The position numbers and the translations under genes are program-made. Under the pieces are notes generated by a model that saw only the letters and a list, made by a program, of their open reading frames with translations, did no database searches and was not told the DNA's origin. DNA of 64,000 bases, taken from NCBI GenBank assembly GCA_900537185.1, contig LS999829.1, forward strand, positions 248,275-312,274. The letters are read 5' to 3'. This DNA is from Cytophagales bacterium Alg240-R148. GTDB lineage: Bacteria > Bacteroidota > Bacteroidia > Cytophagales > Cyclobacteriaceae. Below are positions 7,955 to 14,581 of the stretch, piece after piece. Within the stretch, counting starts at the first letter, position 1; each line of letters opens with the position of its first letter.

Positions 7955-8707
7955 CTATTTGATTCGATAAAATACATTTAGACCATATATAAGATCATTG
8001 GTGCTAAAATCTTCTGTAGTTGTATTTCTTGCATATTGGTATCCCATCCTGATGTCTGCCCTCCAGCTGTTTTGAAAATTATAACCAACGCCTACATATG
8101 TCCTAATAACATCATTAAACTGTTTGGCGCCTATTAAGTTCCAAAAATATTCTACGCTGACGGGGATGTAAGTTCCTTTAAGATCATTAATTACATCTCC
8201 TTGAAGTTTGATATTTAATGTAAGTAAATACCTGAGCCGTAAACCGAAAGTATTGACCCAATTATCACTGTCGAGATCAAATCTTTCTTCCAACCTAAGG
8301 TAATGGCGAAGCTGAAATCTGTCTCTATCTGGCCAGTCAAGAAGATAGCCTTGATAAGGCCGAATTTCTAAGCGGTTGCTTTCATATTTATTGTCAGTGA
8401 AGAAAAATGCTACACCTGCCGATAATGATTCCTTATATCTTAAACCTTTAAACATTATTTTGGGCAATGAGAACTTTATAGTTGATTTAAAAAAGTAGCG
8501 ATTCCACACCTTAGGTGAAATCGTTTTAAATCCCAGTTCACCAGAAATGTCAACCATCTCAGATAATTTGTAAGATATGTCATGACTGAGCCATAGTTGA
8601 TTGGTAATGTCATTACCCGTCAATTCTTGGCTATAAGCTTTGTTGAAGCACAATGCACAAAGCAATAATGACAAAATATTTAGATGTAATCTCATCATAA
8701 AATCCAA
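7955..8707 (-). CDS. DUF2490 outer-membrane protein
   Basis: A 250-aa protein with a signal peptide ending YSQE at about residue 28. The rest is a series of amphipathic beta strands typical of DUF2490 barrels: TNQLWLSHDISYKL, WNRYFFKSTIKFSL, RFQLRHYLRLEERFD, and a C-terminal aromatic strand YGLNVFYRIK. It is predicted to be an outer-membrane barrel of unknown transport role. Start could also be the second or third Met (8698/8695), which fits the signal peptide better. It precedes the DUF1254 gene in the same direction. Confidence 0.7.
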   Translation of the reverse strand: MDFMMRLHLNILSLLLCALCFNKAYSQELTGNDITNQLWLSHDISYKLSEMVDISGELGFKTISPKVWNRYFFKSTIKFSLPKIMFKGLRYKESLSAGVAFFFTDNKYESNRLEIRPYQGYLLDWPDRDRFQLRHYLRLEERFDLDSDNWVNTFGLRLRYLLTLNIKLQGDVINDLKGTYIPVSVEYFWNLIGAKQFNDVIRTYVGVGYNFQNSWRADIRMGYQYARNTTTEDFSTNDLIYGLNVFYRIK

Positions 8708-8741
8708 TCAATGTATTCTTATCTTGTCTCTTAATTCATGA

Positions 8742-8906
8742 AGCACAACGTCCAGCTATGATGATTGGGGATTAGAAAGCACTAATCTCTCGTCTCGTAC
8801 ATAGCCACGCCTTGATTTAAAATTAAAACTTGTGGCGGACTTTCCAATCCCCACGAAAATATCCTGACAGATAAAATCCCATTCATTCATAGCATTTGTT
8901 ATAGCC
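8742..8906 (-). repeat. attC-like site (long type)
   Basis: Minus strand: GGCTATAAC core, TGCTATGA, GGGATT, then an inner part CCGCCACAAG..AAGGCGTGGC, followed by AATCCCC, TCATAGC and the GTTGTGCTTC core. Outer arms (GCTATGA/TCATAGC), middle arms (GGGGATTGGAAAG/CTTTCTAATCCCC) and inner arms (GCCAC/GTGGC) all pair. It lies 4 bp after the stop of the MORN gene and about 35 bp before the DUF2490 start. The inner segment is alignable with the 5981-6147 site, as members of one attC family would be. Confidence 0.7.
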
Positions 8907-8910
8907 TTTT

Positions 8911-9534
8911 TCATTTATCAAACTCCATTTCGATGTTTTCTTTTTTCGAGTCTGGAAAGAGATAAGAAGCCATTGTATTTCCTCCTGATTTTACTTTTTC
9001 AAACTCAATTATAAATTCAGCATTCGGTTCAATTGTTTCACCCTTTTCGTTGAAGTATTTCCATTGTGAAGTTGTTATCCCAAATGACATATTGTCTCCC
9101 CCTTCACAGCTTGTATTAACATGCAGTTGTTTAGTTTCATATTCACCAGCTGCTTTAAGTTGACCGTTTGAGTAAAAATATTCCCATGATCCAACCTTGT
9201 AATTATAAAACTGCTTGCATGCCCCGGAAAAACAGCACTGTATAAAGGAACCAATATTGTATTTACCCTTCGATTTTAGTTGTCCGTTTTCATAATAGCT
9301 AGTCCAATCGCCAGTTTTCAAGTTACTCAGATTCCCCTCCTTGTCGTAAGCATAGTTTCCTCGATCCATAAGTTGACCATTGTTGTAGTTGACCTCCTTC
9401 ATTTCAAAATCTCCATAGAACTTGTCTTTGCGTAATTCATACTTGTGTTCATCTGCTATATAGATTCTGGATTTCAGTCGCTTGCCGCAACTGGTTAATA
9501 GAAAAATGATGATTAGAAAGATAAAATTTCTCAT
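8911..9534 (-). CDS. MORN-repeat lipoprotein
   Basis: A 207-aa protein with a lipoprotein signal (MRNFIFLIIIFLLTSC, Cys 16). It has at least three MORN_2-type units: NNGQLMDRGNY, YYENGQLKSKGKY and YSNGQLKAAGEY, each followed by G-[DS]-W-x-x-[YF]. Such proteins resemble YwqK-type antitoxin/immunity and surface proteins; the real role is unknown. The gene lies between two attC-like sites, i.e. as a single-gene cassette. Confidence 0.7.
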   Translation of the reverse strand: MRNFIFLIIIFLLTSCGKRLKSRIYIADEHKYELRKDKFYGDFEMKEVNYNNGQLMDRGNYAYDKEGNLSNLKTGDWTSYYENGQLKSKGKYNIGSFIQCCFSGACKQFYNYKVGSWEYFYSNGQLKAAGEYETKQLHVNTSCEGGDNMSFGITTSQWKYFNEKGETIEPNAEFIIEFEKVKSGGNTMASYLFPDSKKENIEMEFDK

Positions 9535-9544
9535 GTGCCTAATT

Positions 9545-9600
9545 GGCTATAACGGTTTGTGTAAAATGCGTTTTAATGCATTTTACATTGTGTTAGTGGC
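9545..9600 (-). repeat. attC-like site (short type)
   Basis: Minus strand: GCCACTAAC core, ACAAT spacer, GTAAAATGC arm, 8-nt loop, GCATTTTAC arm, ACAAACC spacer, GTTATAGCC core. The 9-bp stem is perfect and the cores pair (CTAAC/GTTATAG with mismatches). The stop codon of the 9583 gene lies inside it. The unpaired spacers between core and stem resemble the unpaired central spacer of attC hairpins. A truncated homologue is at 3964-4010. Confidence 0.75.
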
Positions 9601-10311
9601 TTTTTTAATTTTTTTTAAACCAATCCATTCATGTTCAATATCCCTCATCAACAAAGCATTATCAAACTTTACGGATCCTTTGGGGAAAATATTTTCATTT
9701 TCAAAAAAACTAGATTGGACATTCTTTACATCTAAAAGAGACACTTTCCAGTTGTACGCTTTGAGTTCTAGCCCTTCAAAATCATTTTTATCAGGGGAAT
9801 AACCAACTGAGCCATTTTCAAAAAAATCAGAAACACAGTCTAAACTTTCAAAAACACTTTCGTTGTTCCAGTTATTAGTCTCTTTAGCCTCAATTGACAG
9901 TGAGGTTTCATCGTCACTTACAAACGCAACTTTATACTTTCCATCTGATTCATTAATTGAAAACTCAGCTAGATGGTGAACTCCAGGAAAAATAGTTCCT
10001 CCTGCCAATGAGTTTAATTTCGAAGATGTATCTCTTCTTGGGATATATACACCCTCTTTTAGTTCACCATTTTCTATCCATTCCACAGCAATTCTATGGG
10101 CTCCGTTTTCAGATGATATTCCGATTTGTTTTGGAAGCCCTTTGGGTCTTATTTCTTTTAATCTAATTAAGCAAATACCCGCTATTCCTTTTCCATTAAC
10201 CAATTTAGGTTTAAATGGCTTAGGTAAATAGTTTTCCAAAGCATCCTTGTCAACTTGATAATTGATTAGAATTCTTCTGTCTATTATTCCTTTAATCTTA
10301 GGTATTTTCAT
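9583..10311 (-). CDS. DUF2071 (YqjF-like) protein, first cassette gene
   Basis: A 242-aa cytosolic protein with the DUF2071 signature: DRRILINYQVDKDALENYLP near the N-terminus, then GIAGICLIRLKEIRPKGLP and VHHLAEFSI in the middle. DUF2071 is related to the acetoacetate decarboxylase fold; no reaction is established. A second, divergent DUF2071 gene lies at 33621-34328. The start is 13 nt after the GTTAGTGGC core behind the integrase, so this is the most recent cassette if new cassettes insert next to the integrase. Confidence 0.75.
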   Translation of the reverse strand: MKIPKIKGIIDRRILINYQVDKDALENYLPKPFKPKLVNGKGIAGICLIRLKEIRPKGLPKQIGISSENGAHRIAVEWIENGELKEGVYIPRRDTSSKLNSLAGGTIFPGVHHLAEFSINESDGKYKVAFVSDDETSLSIEAKETNNWNNESVFESLDCVSDFFENGSVGYSPDKNDFEGLELKAYNWKVSLLDVKNVQSSFFENENIFPKGSVKFDNALLMRDIEHEWIGLKKIKKATNTM

Positions 10312-10323
10312 TTTGCTTTAATT

Positions 10324-10359
10324 GCCACTAACATTTGGCTAAACGCCACTGTGGCGTTT
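10324..10359 (-). other. attI-like site at the 3' end of the integrase gene
   Basis: A perfect 9-bp inverted repeat (AAACGCCAC, one central base, GTGGCGTTT) begins within the integrase stop codon and is followed on the minus strand by AGCCAAATGTTAGTGGC. Degenerate copies follow both integrase relics (4493-4527 and 365-415). By position and conservation this is the candidate primary insertion site for cassettes. The hairpin could also end integrase transcripts, but no T-run follows. Confidence 0.55.
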
Positions 10360-11527
10360 ATTTCTTTTTTAAATCTAACAACTGAATCGGACTTTTTATA
10401 GTTTTAATTGCATGGATTGCTATGTGGGTGTAAATTTCTGTTGTTTTACTGCTTTCATGGCCTAAAAGGGCTTGTATGTACCTTAAGTCGGTACCGTTTT
10501 CTAGTAAGTGCGTGGCAAAGCTATGCCTCAAAGTATGGGGAGTAACCCGTTTTCTAATGCCAGCTTTATTCTTGCTATTCGCAAGGATCTTAGCAACACT
10601 TGTCGCGCTATATACACCTCCCTTTTCTCCTTCAAATAAGTATTCTGTAGGTCTGTATTCTTTAAAGTAAGTACGAAGGTTGTTTAAAACTTGTCGATCC
10701 AACATGGTTTGCCTGTCTTTATTTCCTTTGGCATCCCTTACTTTAATTACCATTCTTTCACTATCAATATCAGTTAATTTTAAGTTTAAAAGCTCCGATC
10801 TTCTTATTCCTGTCGAATATAAAACTTCAAGAATGCATCTGTGTTTGATGTTTTCGGTACTGTTGATCATTTTTTTCACTTCCTCAATAGACAATACGAT
10901 AGGGAGTTTCTTTTTCTTTCTAGGGCGTTCAATGGCATAAAATCGGTTGGGCATTCCCATAACAACTTCAAAATAGAATTTGATGGAATTAATTATTTGG
11001 TTGATGGTAGCATCGGCTTTTCCATGTCTTATTTGAACTAAGATATAGTCTCTAATGTTTTGTTCTGATATTTCATTAAGTTTTAGATTTTTATAATGGT
11101 TGATGAACGCCTCAAAACAGGACACATAAGATTTTACGGTGTTGTCTGCATATTTGCAAATCTCTAGTTTTTGCAAGTAGTTTTCAGGGCAGCACAAATA
11201 CCCAGGTTCCACTTTTCTATTTCGGTACCAGCTTATACCAGAACTGCTTTTATTATTTTGAACTGTTTTCTTAGGGAAAAAGTGAGCGCCATTGACCCAA
11301 GCGACCCCTTTAAAAGTTGAAAACAAAAGGTCAATATTTTGTTTAGAATTAACCAGATAAGGCATCCTAAAGGAATTGCTGTACTGTATCAAAGGAATTT
11401 GATGTACTAAAGCTTCAATTACTTTATCTGAGTTAAATTGAATACCAATACATTTATTTCCATCGACTAATAAATGTTTGAGCGTAATGCACTTCATTAT
11501 TTCAATAGCTGATAAAACAAATGTCAT
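10358..11527 (-). CDS. Tyrosine recombinase (XerC/D-like) heading the cassette array
   Basis: A 389-aa recombinase. Residues about 1-100 are an N-terminal extension of unknown fold (includes CITLKHLLVDG). The SAM-like core-binding domain is at about 115-200. The catalytic domain is at about 210-370 with all expected residues: Arg242 (STGIRRSELL), Lys267 (AKGNKDR), His331/Arg334 (PHTLRHSFATHLL), His357 (LLGHES), Tyr366 (IYTH). The tail KTIKSPIQLL recalls the RSPLDAL end of integron integrases. The roughly 16-20-residue extra segment of IntI between the Lys strand and the HxxR box is not seen: only about 60 residues separate them. It is co-oriented with and upstream of the cassette-like genes. 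Start at 11527; Met11 is an alternative. Confidence 0.85.
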   Translation of the reverse strand: MTFVLSAIEIMKCITLKHLLVDGNKCIGIQFNSDKVIEALVHQIPLIQYSNSFRMPYLVNSKQNIDLLFSTFKGVAWVNGAHFFPKKTVQNNKSSSGISWYRNRKVEPGYLCCPENYLQKLEICKYADNTVKSYVSCFEAFINHYKNLKLNEISEQNIRDYILVQIRHGKADATINQIINSIKFYFEVVMGMPNRFYAIERPRKKKKLPIVLSIEEVKKMINSTENIKHRCILEVLYSTGIRRSELLNLKLTDIDSERMVIKVRDAKGNKDRQTMLDRQVLNNLRTYFKEYRPTEYLFEGEKGGVYSATSVAKILANSKNKAGIRKRVTPHTLRHSFATHLLENGTDLRYIQALLGHESSKTTEIYTHIAIHAIKTIKSPIQLLDLKKK

Positions 11528-11599
11528 TTTATTTCAGAAAATATGCTTTTTACTAAACAATTAAAATCGATTATCTCAAGCTAACAAGCTGTTAAAGAT

Positions 11600-11715
11600 C
11601 CTCCAAAGGCCAGTCCCGCCTGCAACACGGCCATCCTCCCTCAGGCCTCTAGAAATTGAAAACCGGCCGGCATCTAATCCAATATTTGTAATAGAAACTC
11701 AATAGTTGAAAATTG
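11600..11715. repeat. Dispersed repeat module D, copy 1
   Basis: Contains GCAACACGGCCATCCTCCCT and CAGGCCTCTAGAAATTGAAA, followed by CATCTAATCCAATATTTG. Matching copies occur at about 23900-24016 and 24240-24360, again just ahead of the fold-back repeat in the latter case. No coding potential is seen. Confidence 0.7.
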
Positions 11716-11716
11716 A

Positions 11717-12040
11717 ACTCTTATCCGACCTCTTTTAAATGGCGTCAAGAAAATACGGCTAAGTTTTAACGGTATTGAAATCCAGATGTTTGAGCAGGGA
11801 AGGCCTTGTGCAGGGGTGCGAGTTCCTGGATTTCCACATCGCAACAAGCCGTATTTTTAGCCATTTAAAGGAAGTCTTGATCTTTTTTGTTACTTTATTT
11901 ACATCAAGGTAAAAAAGTAAGGCAAGTCCCTGGGCCACCCCAGAAAAAAACAACCCCAAATAAAAGAAAACCCACCACTAAAAAATCGAACCAAAAAAAA
12001 ACGAAACTAAAAACCACGCTACCCCAAAAAAAAACTAAAA
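11717..12040. repeat. ~330-bp structured repeat unit, copy 1 (fold-back 11737-11866)
   Basis: The unit begins near TCCGACCTCTTTTAAATGGC. The fold-back has arms AAATGGC/GCCATTT (11737-11743/11860-11866), AAAATACGGC/GCCGTATTTT and GAAATCCAG/CTGGATTTC. Downstream comes CTGGGCCACCCCAGAAAAAA and an A/C-rich tail (CCACCACTAAAAAATCGAAC). It sits between the integrase gene and the Crp/Fnr gene. Any open frame through the A/C-rich tail is an artefact of composition. Confidence 0.85.
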
Positions 12041-12075
12041 AAAAACCAACAAAACCTCCCTTCCAATCCTTATTT

Positions 12076-12657
12076 TTGAACCCAAACAAAAACCCCATCC
12101 ATCCCCTATACCAACATATCAACGAAGTGGTCCCAATGAGCGAATCAGAATTTGACTCGGTTTTGGACTTTTTTACACCATTGCGTAGAGAAAAACACCA
12201 ATATGTGATCCAAGAAGGGGAGGACGTCAACCGCGAATATTGGGTAATCAAAGGCCTGCTCAAATCTTACGTGATCGATCCAAACGGCAAAGAATATATC
12301 GTGCAATTTGCAATGGAAAACTGGTGGATCACCGACTACTATGCCTTTTTGCACCACAGCAAGGCCAGCATGCACATTGATTGTGTAGAGCCTTCTGAGT
12401 TGCTTTACATCAGCTACGAAAACCGGGAAAAAGTAAGGAAAGAATTTCCTAAAATGGAGGCTTTTTGGTCGCATAAAACCAAATTTGGATATGCGTCTTT
12501 GCAAAACAGAATCCTTTCCTTGTTACAAGACCCAGCCAAAGAGCGCTACGAAAAACTCATTCGGCAATACCCACAACTGGCCCAGCGGGTGCCCAAAAAG
12601 TATTTGGCCGCTTATTTAGGCGTAAGCCGGGAGACCCTATCCCGCCTGTACCTATAA
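12076..12657 (+). CDS. Crp/Fnr family transcriptional regulator
   Basis: Cyclic-nucleotide-binding-like domain at about residues 15-130 (FTPLRREKHQYVIQEGEDVN, REYWVIKGLLKSYV, DPNGKEYIVQF) and a C-terminal helix-turn-helix (VPKKYLAAYLGVSRETLSRL). The open frame extends far upstream into the repeat (to 11887), but that part is low-complexity K/T/P. The TTG at 12076 gives 193 aa starting MNPNKNPIHPLYQHINEVVP, matching the family length and N-terminus; the first ATG inside the domain is 12136. It probably controls the tautomerase-SDR-DJ-1-NMO genes that follow on the same strand. Confidence 0.8.
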   Translation: MNPNKNPIHPLYQHINEVVPMSESEFDSVLDFFTPLRREKHQYVIQEGEDVNREYWVIKGLLKSYVIDPNGKEYIVQFAMENWWITDYYAFLHHSKASMHIDCVEPSELLYISYENREKVRKEFPKMEAFWSHKTKFGYASLQNRILSLLQDPAKERYEKLIRQYPQLAQRVPKKYLAAYLGVSRETLSRLYL

Positions 12658-12772
12658 AAAAACAGACCTAAAACGAAGTGTGATCTACCGCACACCGATA
12701 AGGTGCGCTAGCTCCTATTAGAAATTTCTTGCCCTACCTAGCTTTGTTTCAACAAACAAACAGAACAAAGTT

Positions 12773-12970
12773 ATGCCATACATGCACATCAGAATTACCG
12801 ATGAGGGTGTTTCTTCCAAACAGAAACAACAACTCATTGAAGGCAGCACCCAACTACTAGTAGAGGTGCTGAACAAAAAGCCCGAATACACCCATGTTGT
12901 GATCGAAGAAGTTCCAACCGAAAACTGGGGAGTATCCGGCCAACAATATTCAACCATCCTCCAACAATAA
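12773..12970 (+). CDS. 4-oxalocrotonate tautomerase-like protein
   Basis: A 65-aa protein of the tautomerase superfamily: after the initiator Met come PYMHIRITDEGVSSKQKQQL, i.e. a processed N-terminus with Pro2 as catalytic base, then a long helix and NWGVSGQ near the end. Enzymes of this family interconvert keto/enol forms of small acids as hexamers. The Ile/Arg pattern is normal in length. It is the first gene of a four-gene plus-strand group, 7 bp before the SDR gene. Confidence 0.85.
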   Translation: MPYMHIRITDEGVSSKQKQQLIEGSTQLLVEVLNKKPEYTHVVIEEVPTENWGVSGQQYSTILQQ

Positions 12971-12976
12971 AAAAGT

Positions 12977-13720
12977 ATGGAAAAGAAAACAGCAATCGTA
13001 ACAGGCGCTTCGGGTGGCATAGGCTTTGCCATCGCGCAACATTTTTTGCAAGCAGGGCACAACGTGGTGCTTAATTCTTCCAATGCCCACAACCTTGAAG
13101 CCGCTTTTGAAGCACTCGGGGCACCGAGCCATGCTACCACTGTGGTAGGAGATGTGGCCGATGCTGCCACTGGCAAGGCCTTGGTACAAGCCGCTTTGGA
13201 AAAATTCAACTGCTTGGATGTGTTAATCAACAACGCAGGAGTTTTTAAGCCCAAACCTTTTTTGGATGTAACAGGAGAGGAGTTGGAGCAATTTTTAAGT
13301 GTCAATTTAAAGGGGAGCTATTATACTTCACAGGCTGCCATTAAAGCCATGTTGCCACAACAATCTGGGAGCATCATAAACGTAGGAACGGTACTGGTAG
13401 ACCATGCCATAGCCGGCTTTCCGGGTTCGGCAGCGGTAGCTTCCAAAGGCGGTTTGCATGCTTTGAGCAGGCAATTGGCGGCTGAATTTGGCAAAGACAA
13501 CATTAGAGTAAATACCCTTTCGTTGGGCATTGTTAGGAGCCCATTGCAGCAAAAAATAGGAGTAGAAGACAGCGACTCGCTGTCTGGTTTGCACTTGCTG
13601 GATCGAATAGGAGAACCAAAGGAAGTAGCAGAGGCGGCCTTTTATTTGGCTGATTCAGAATTTATTACTGGTGCCACCATAGACCTTGCAGGGGGCCACG
13701 TGGCAGGGCACAGCATTTAA
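12977..13720 (+). CDS. Short-chain dehydrogenase/reductase with non-canonical active site
   Basis: A 247-aa Rossmann protein. TGASGGIGFAIA (about residues 9-20) is the cofactor-binding motif and NNAG (about 89) is present. In the active site the Lys is kept (VASKGG) but the Tyr four residues before it is Ala (SAAVASKGG), and the usual Ser region reads INVGTVLV. The C-terminal DLAGGH is typical of classical SDRs. It either belongs to an SDR subgroup with altered chemistry or acts as a binding protein. It is co-transcribed with the tautomerase and DJ-1 genes. Confidence 0.85.
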   Translation: MEKKTAIVTGASGGIGFAIAQHFLQAGHNVVLNSSNAHNLEAAFEALGAPSHATTVVGDVADAATGKALVQAALEKFNCLDVLINNAGVFKPKPFLDVTGEELEQFLSVNLKGSYYTSQAAIKAMLPQQSGSIINVGTVLVDHAIAGFPGSAAVASKGGLHALSRQLAAEFGKDNIRVNTLSLGIVRSPLQQKIGVEDSDSLSGLHLLDRIGEPKEVAEAAFYLADSEFITGATIDLAGGHVAGHSI

Positions 13721-13759
13721 TCAACAAGAACATAAAAACAGAAAAAAAACAGAAAAGAA

Positions 13760-14530
13760 ATGAAAAAGCAATTGATAACCACCGCATTAATGGTACTGGC
13801 CTTTTTTGGCTGCGTACCTACAAGCCAAGCACAAGAAAACTTTAAAGTATTGTTTGTGCTTACCTCCCACGATCAACTGGGCAACACTGGCGACAAAACT
13901 GGGTTTTGGATAGAAGAATTTGCCACCCCATATTACTTTTTAAAAGACCAAGGAGTAGAAGTGGTGGTAGCCACTCCAAAGGGAGGCCAGGCACCCATTG
14001 ACCCAAAGAGCAATTCGGAGGCTTTTCAAACCCCAGCCACCAAAAGATATTTTAAAGACGCTGCTGCTCAGCAGGTGGTGGCCGCTACAAAAAAGCTTTC
14101 AAAAGTGAAGGCCAAAGATTTTGATGCGGTGTTTTATCCGGGCGGGCATGGGCCCCTTTGGGACCTAGCAGAAGACCGGCGTTCCATTGCATTGTTGGAG
14201 GCTTTTTATGCCACTGGCAAACCGATGGCCTTGGTGTGCCATGCGCCAGCTGCGCTCAAATATGTAAAGGCCAGCAATGGGCAACCCTTGGTGGCTGGCA
14301 GGCAAGTAGCTGGTTTTACCAACAGCGAAGAAGCAGCGGTTCAGCTAACAGAAGTAGTGCCATTTTTGGTAGAAGACATGTTAAAAAGCAAGGGGGCAAC
14401 CTACAAAAAAGGCGCCGATTGGACGGCCTTTGCCGTAGAAGACAATGGCTTGATTACAGGGCAGAACCCACAATCTTCTCATTTGGTAGCAGAAAAGCTG
14501 CTGGAGTTATTGAAAAAAAGAACCCATTAA
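13760..14530 (+). CDS. Exported DJ-1/PfpI family protein (Hsp31-like)
   Basis: A 256-aa protein with a signal peptide ending SQAQ (about residue 25; Cys18 could also be a lipobox). The mature domain has the DJ-1/PfpI fold: FWIEEF (conserved Glu), FDAVFYPGGHGP, and the nucleophile elbow LVCHAPAAL. A GQNPQSS segment near the end is typical. The family includes glyoxalases and deglycase-like stress proteins. Its envelope location and electrophile-detoxification neighbours fit. A second, cytosolic paralogue is at 62577-63251. Confidence 0.85.
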   Translation: MKKQLITTALMVLAFFGCVPTSQAQENFKVLFVLTSHDQLGNTGDKTGFWIEEFATPYYFLKDQGVEVVVATPKGGQAPIDPKSNSEAFQTPATKRYFKDAAAQQVVAATKKLSKVKAKDFDAVFYPGGHGPLWDLAEDRRSIALLEAFYATGKPMALVCHAPAALKYVKASNGQPLVAGRQVAGFTNSEEAAVQLTEVVPFLVEDMLKSKGATYKKGADWTAFAVEDNGLITGQNPQSSHLVAEKLLELLKKRTH

Positions 14531-14581
14531 AACAAGTACTCTCGGGCGGGTGTAGTGCCCTCCCATTAACATTTACACATC

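Noticed and set aside
10358-11527. Calling the recombinase a true IntI
   Set aside because: The segment between the Lys strand and the HxxR box is short and shows no IntI-specific insertion; only the tail (KSPIQLL) is IntI-like. It is annotated as XerC/D-like.
11917-11960. Rho-independent terminator at CTGGGCCACCCCAGAAAAAA
   Set aside because: The hairpin is followed by A on the plus strand and preceded, not followed, by T on the minus strand, so it does not fit an intrinsic terminator in either direction.
11887-12135. Coding extension of the Crp/Fnr gene through the repeat tail
   Set aside because: The extension is a low-complexity K/T/P translation of the A/C-rich repeat tail and is also open, with different products, in other repeat copies.
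12718-13305. Minus-strand 195-codon frame opposite the SDR gene
   Set aside because: Shadow of the SDR and tautomerase genes; A/S/C-rich composition without motifs.
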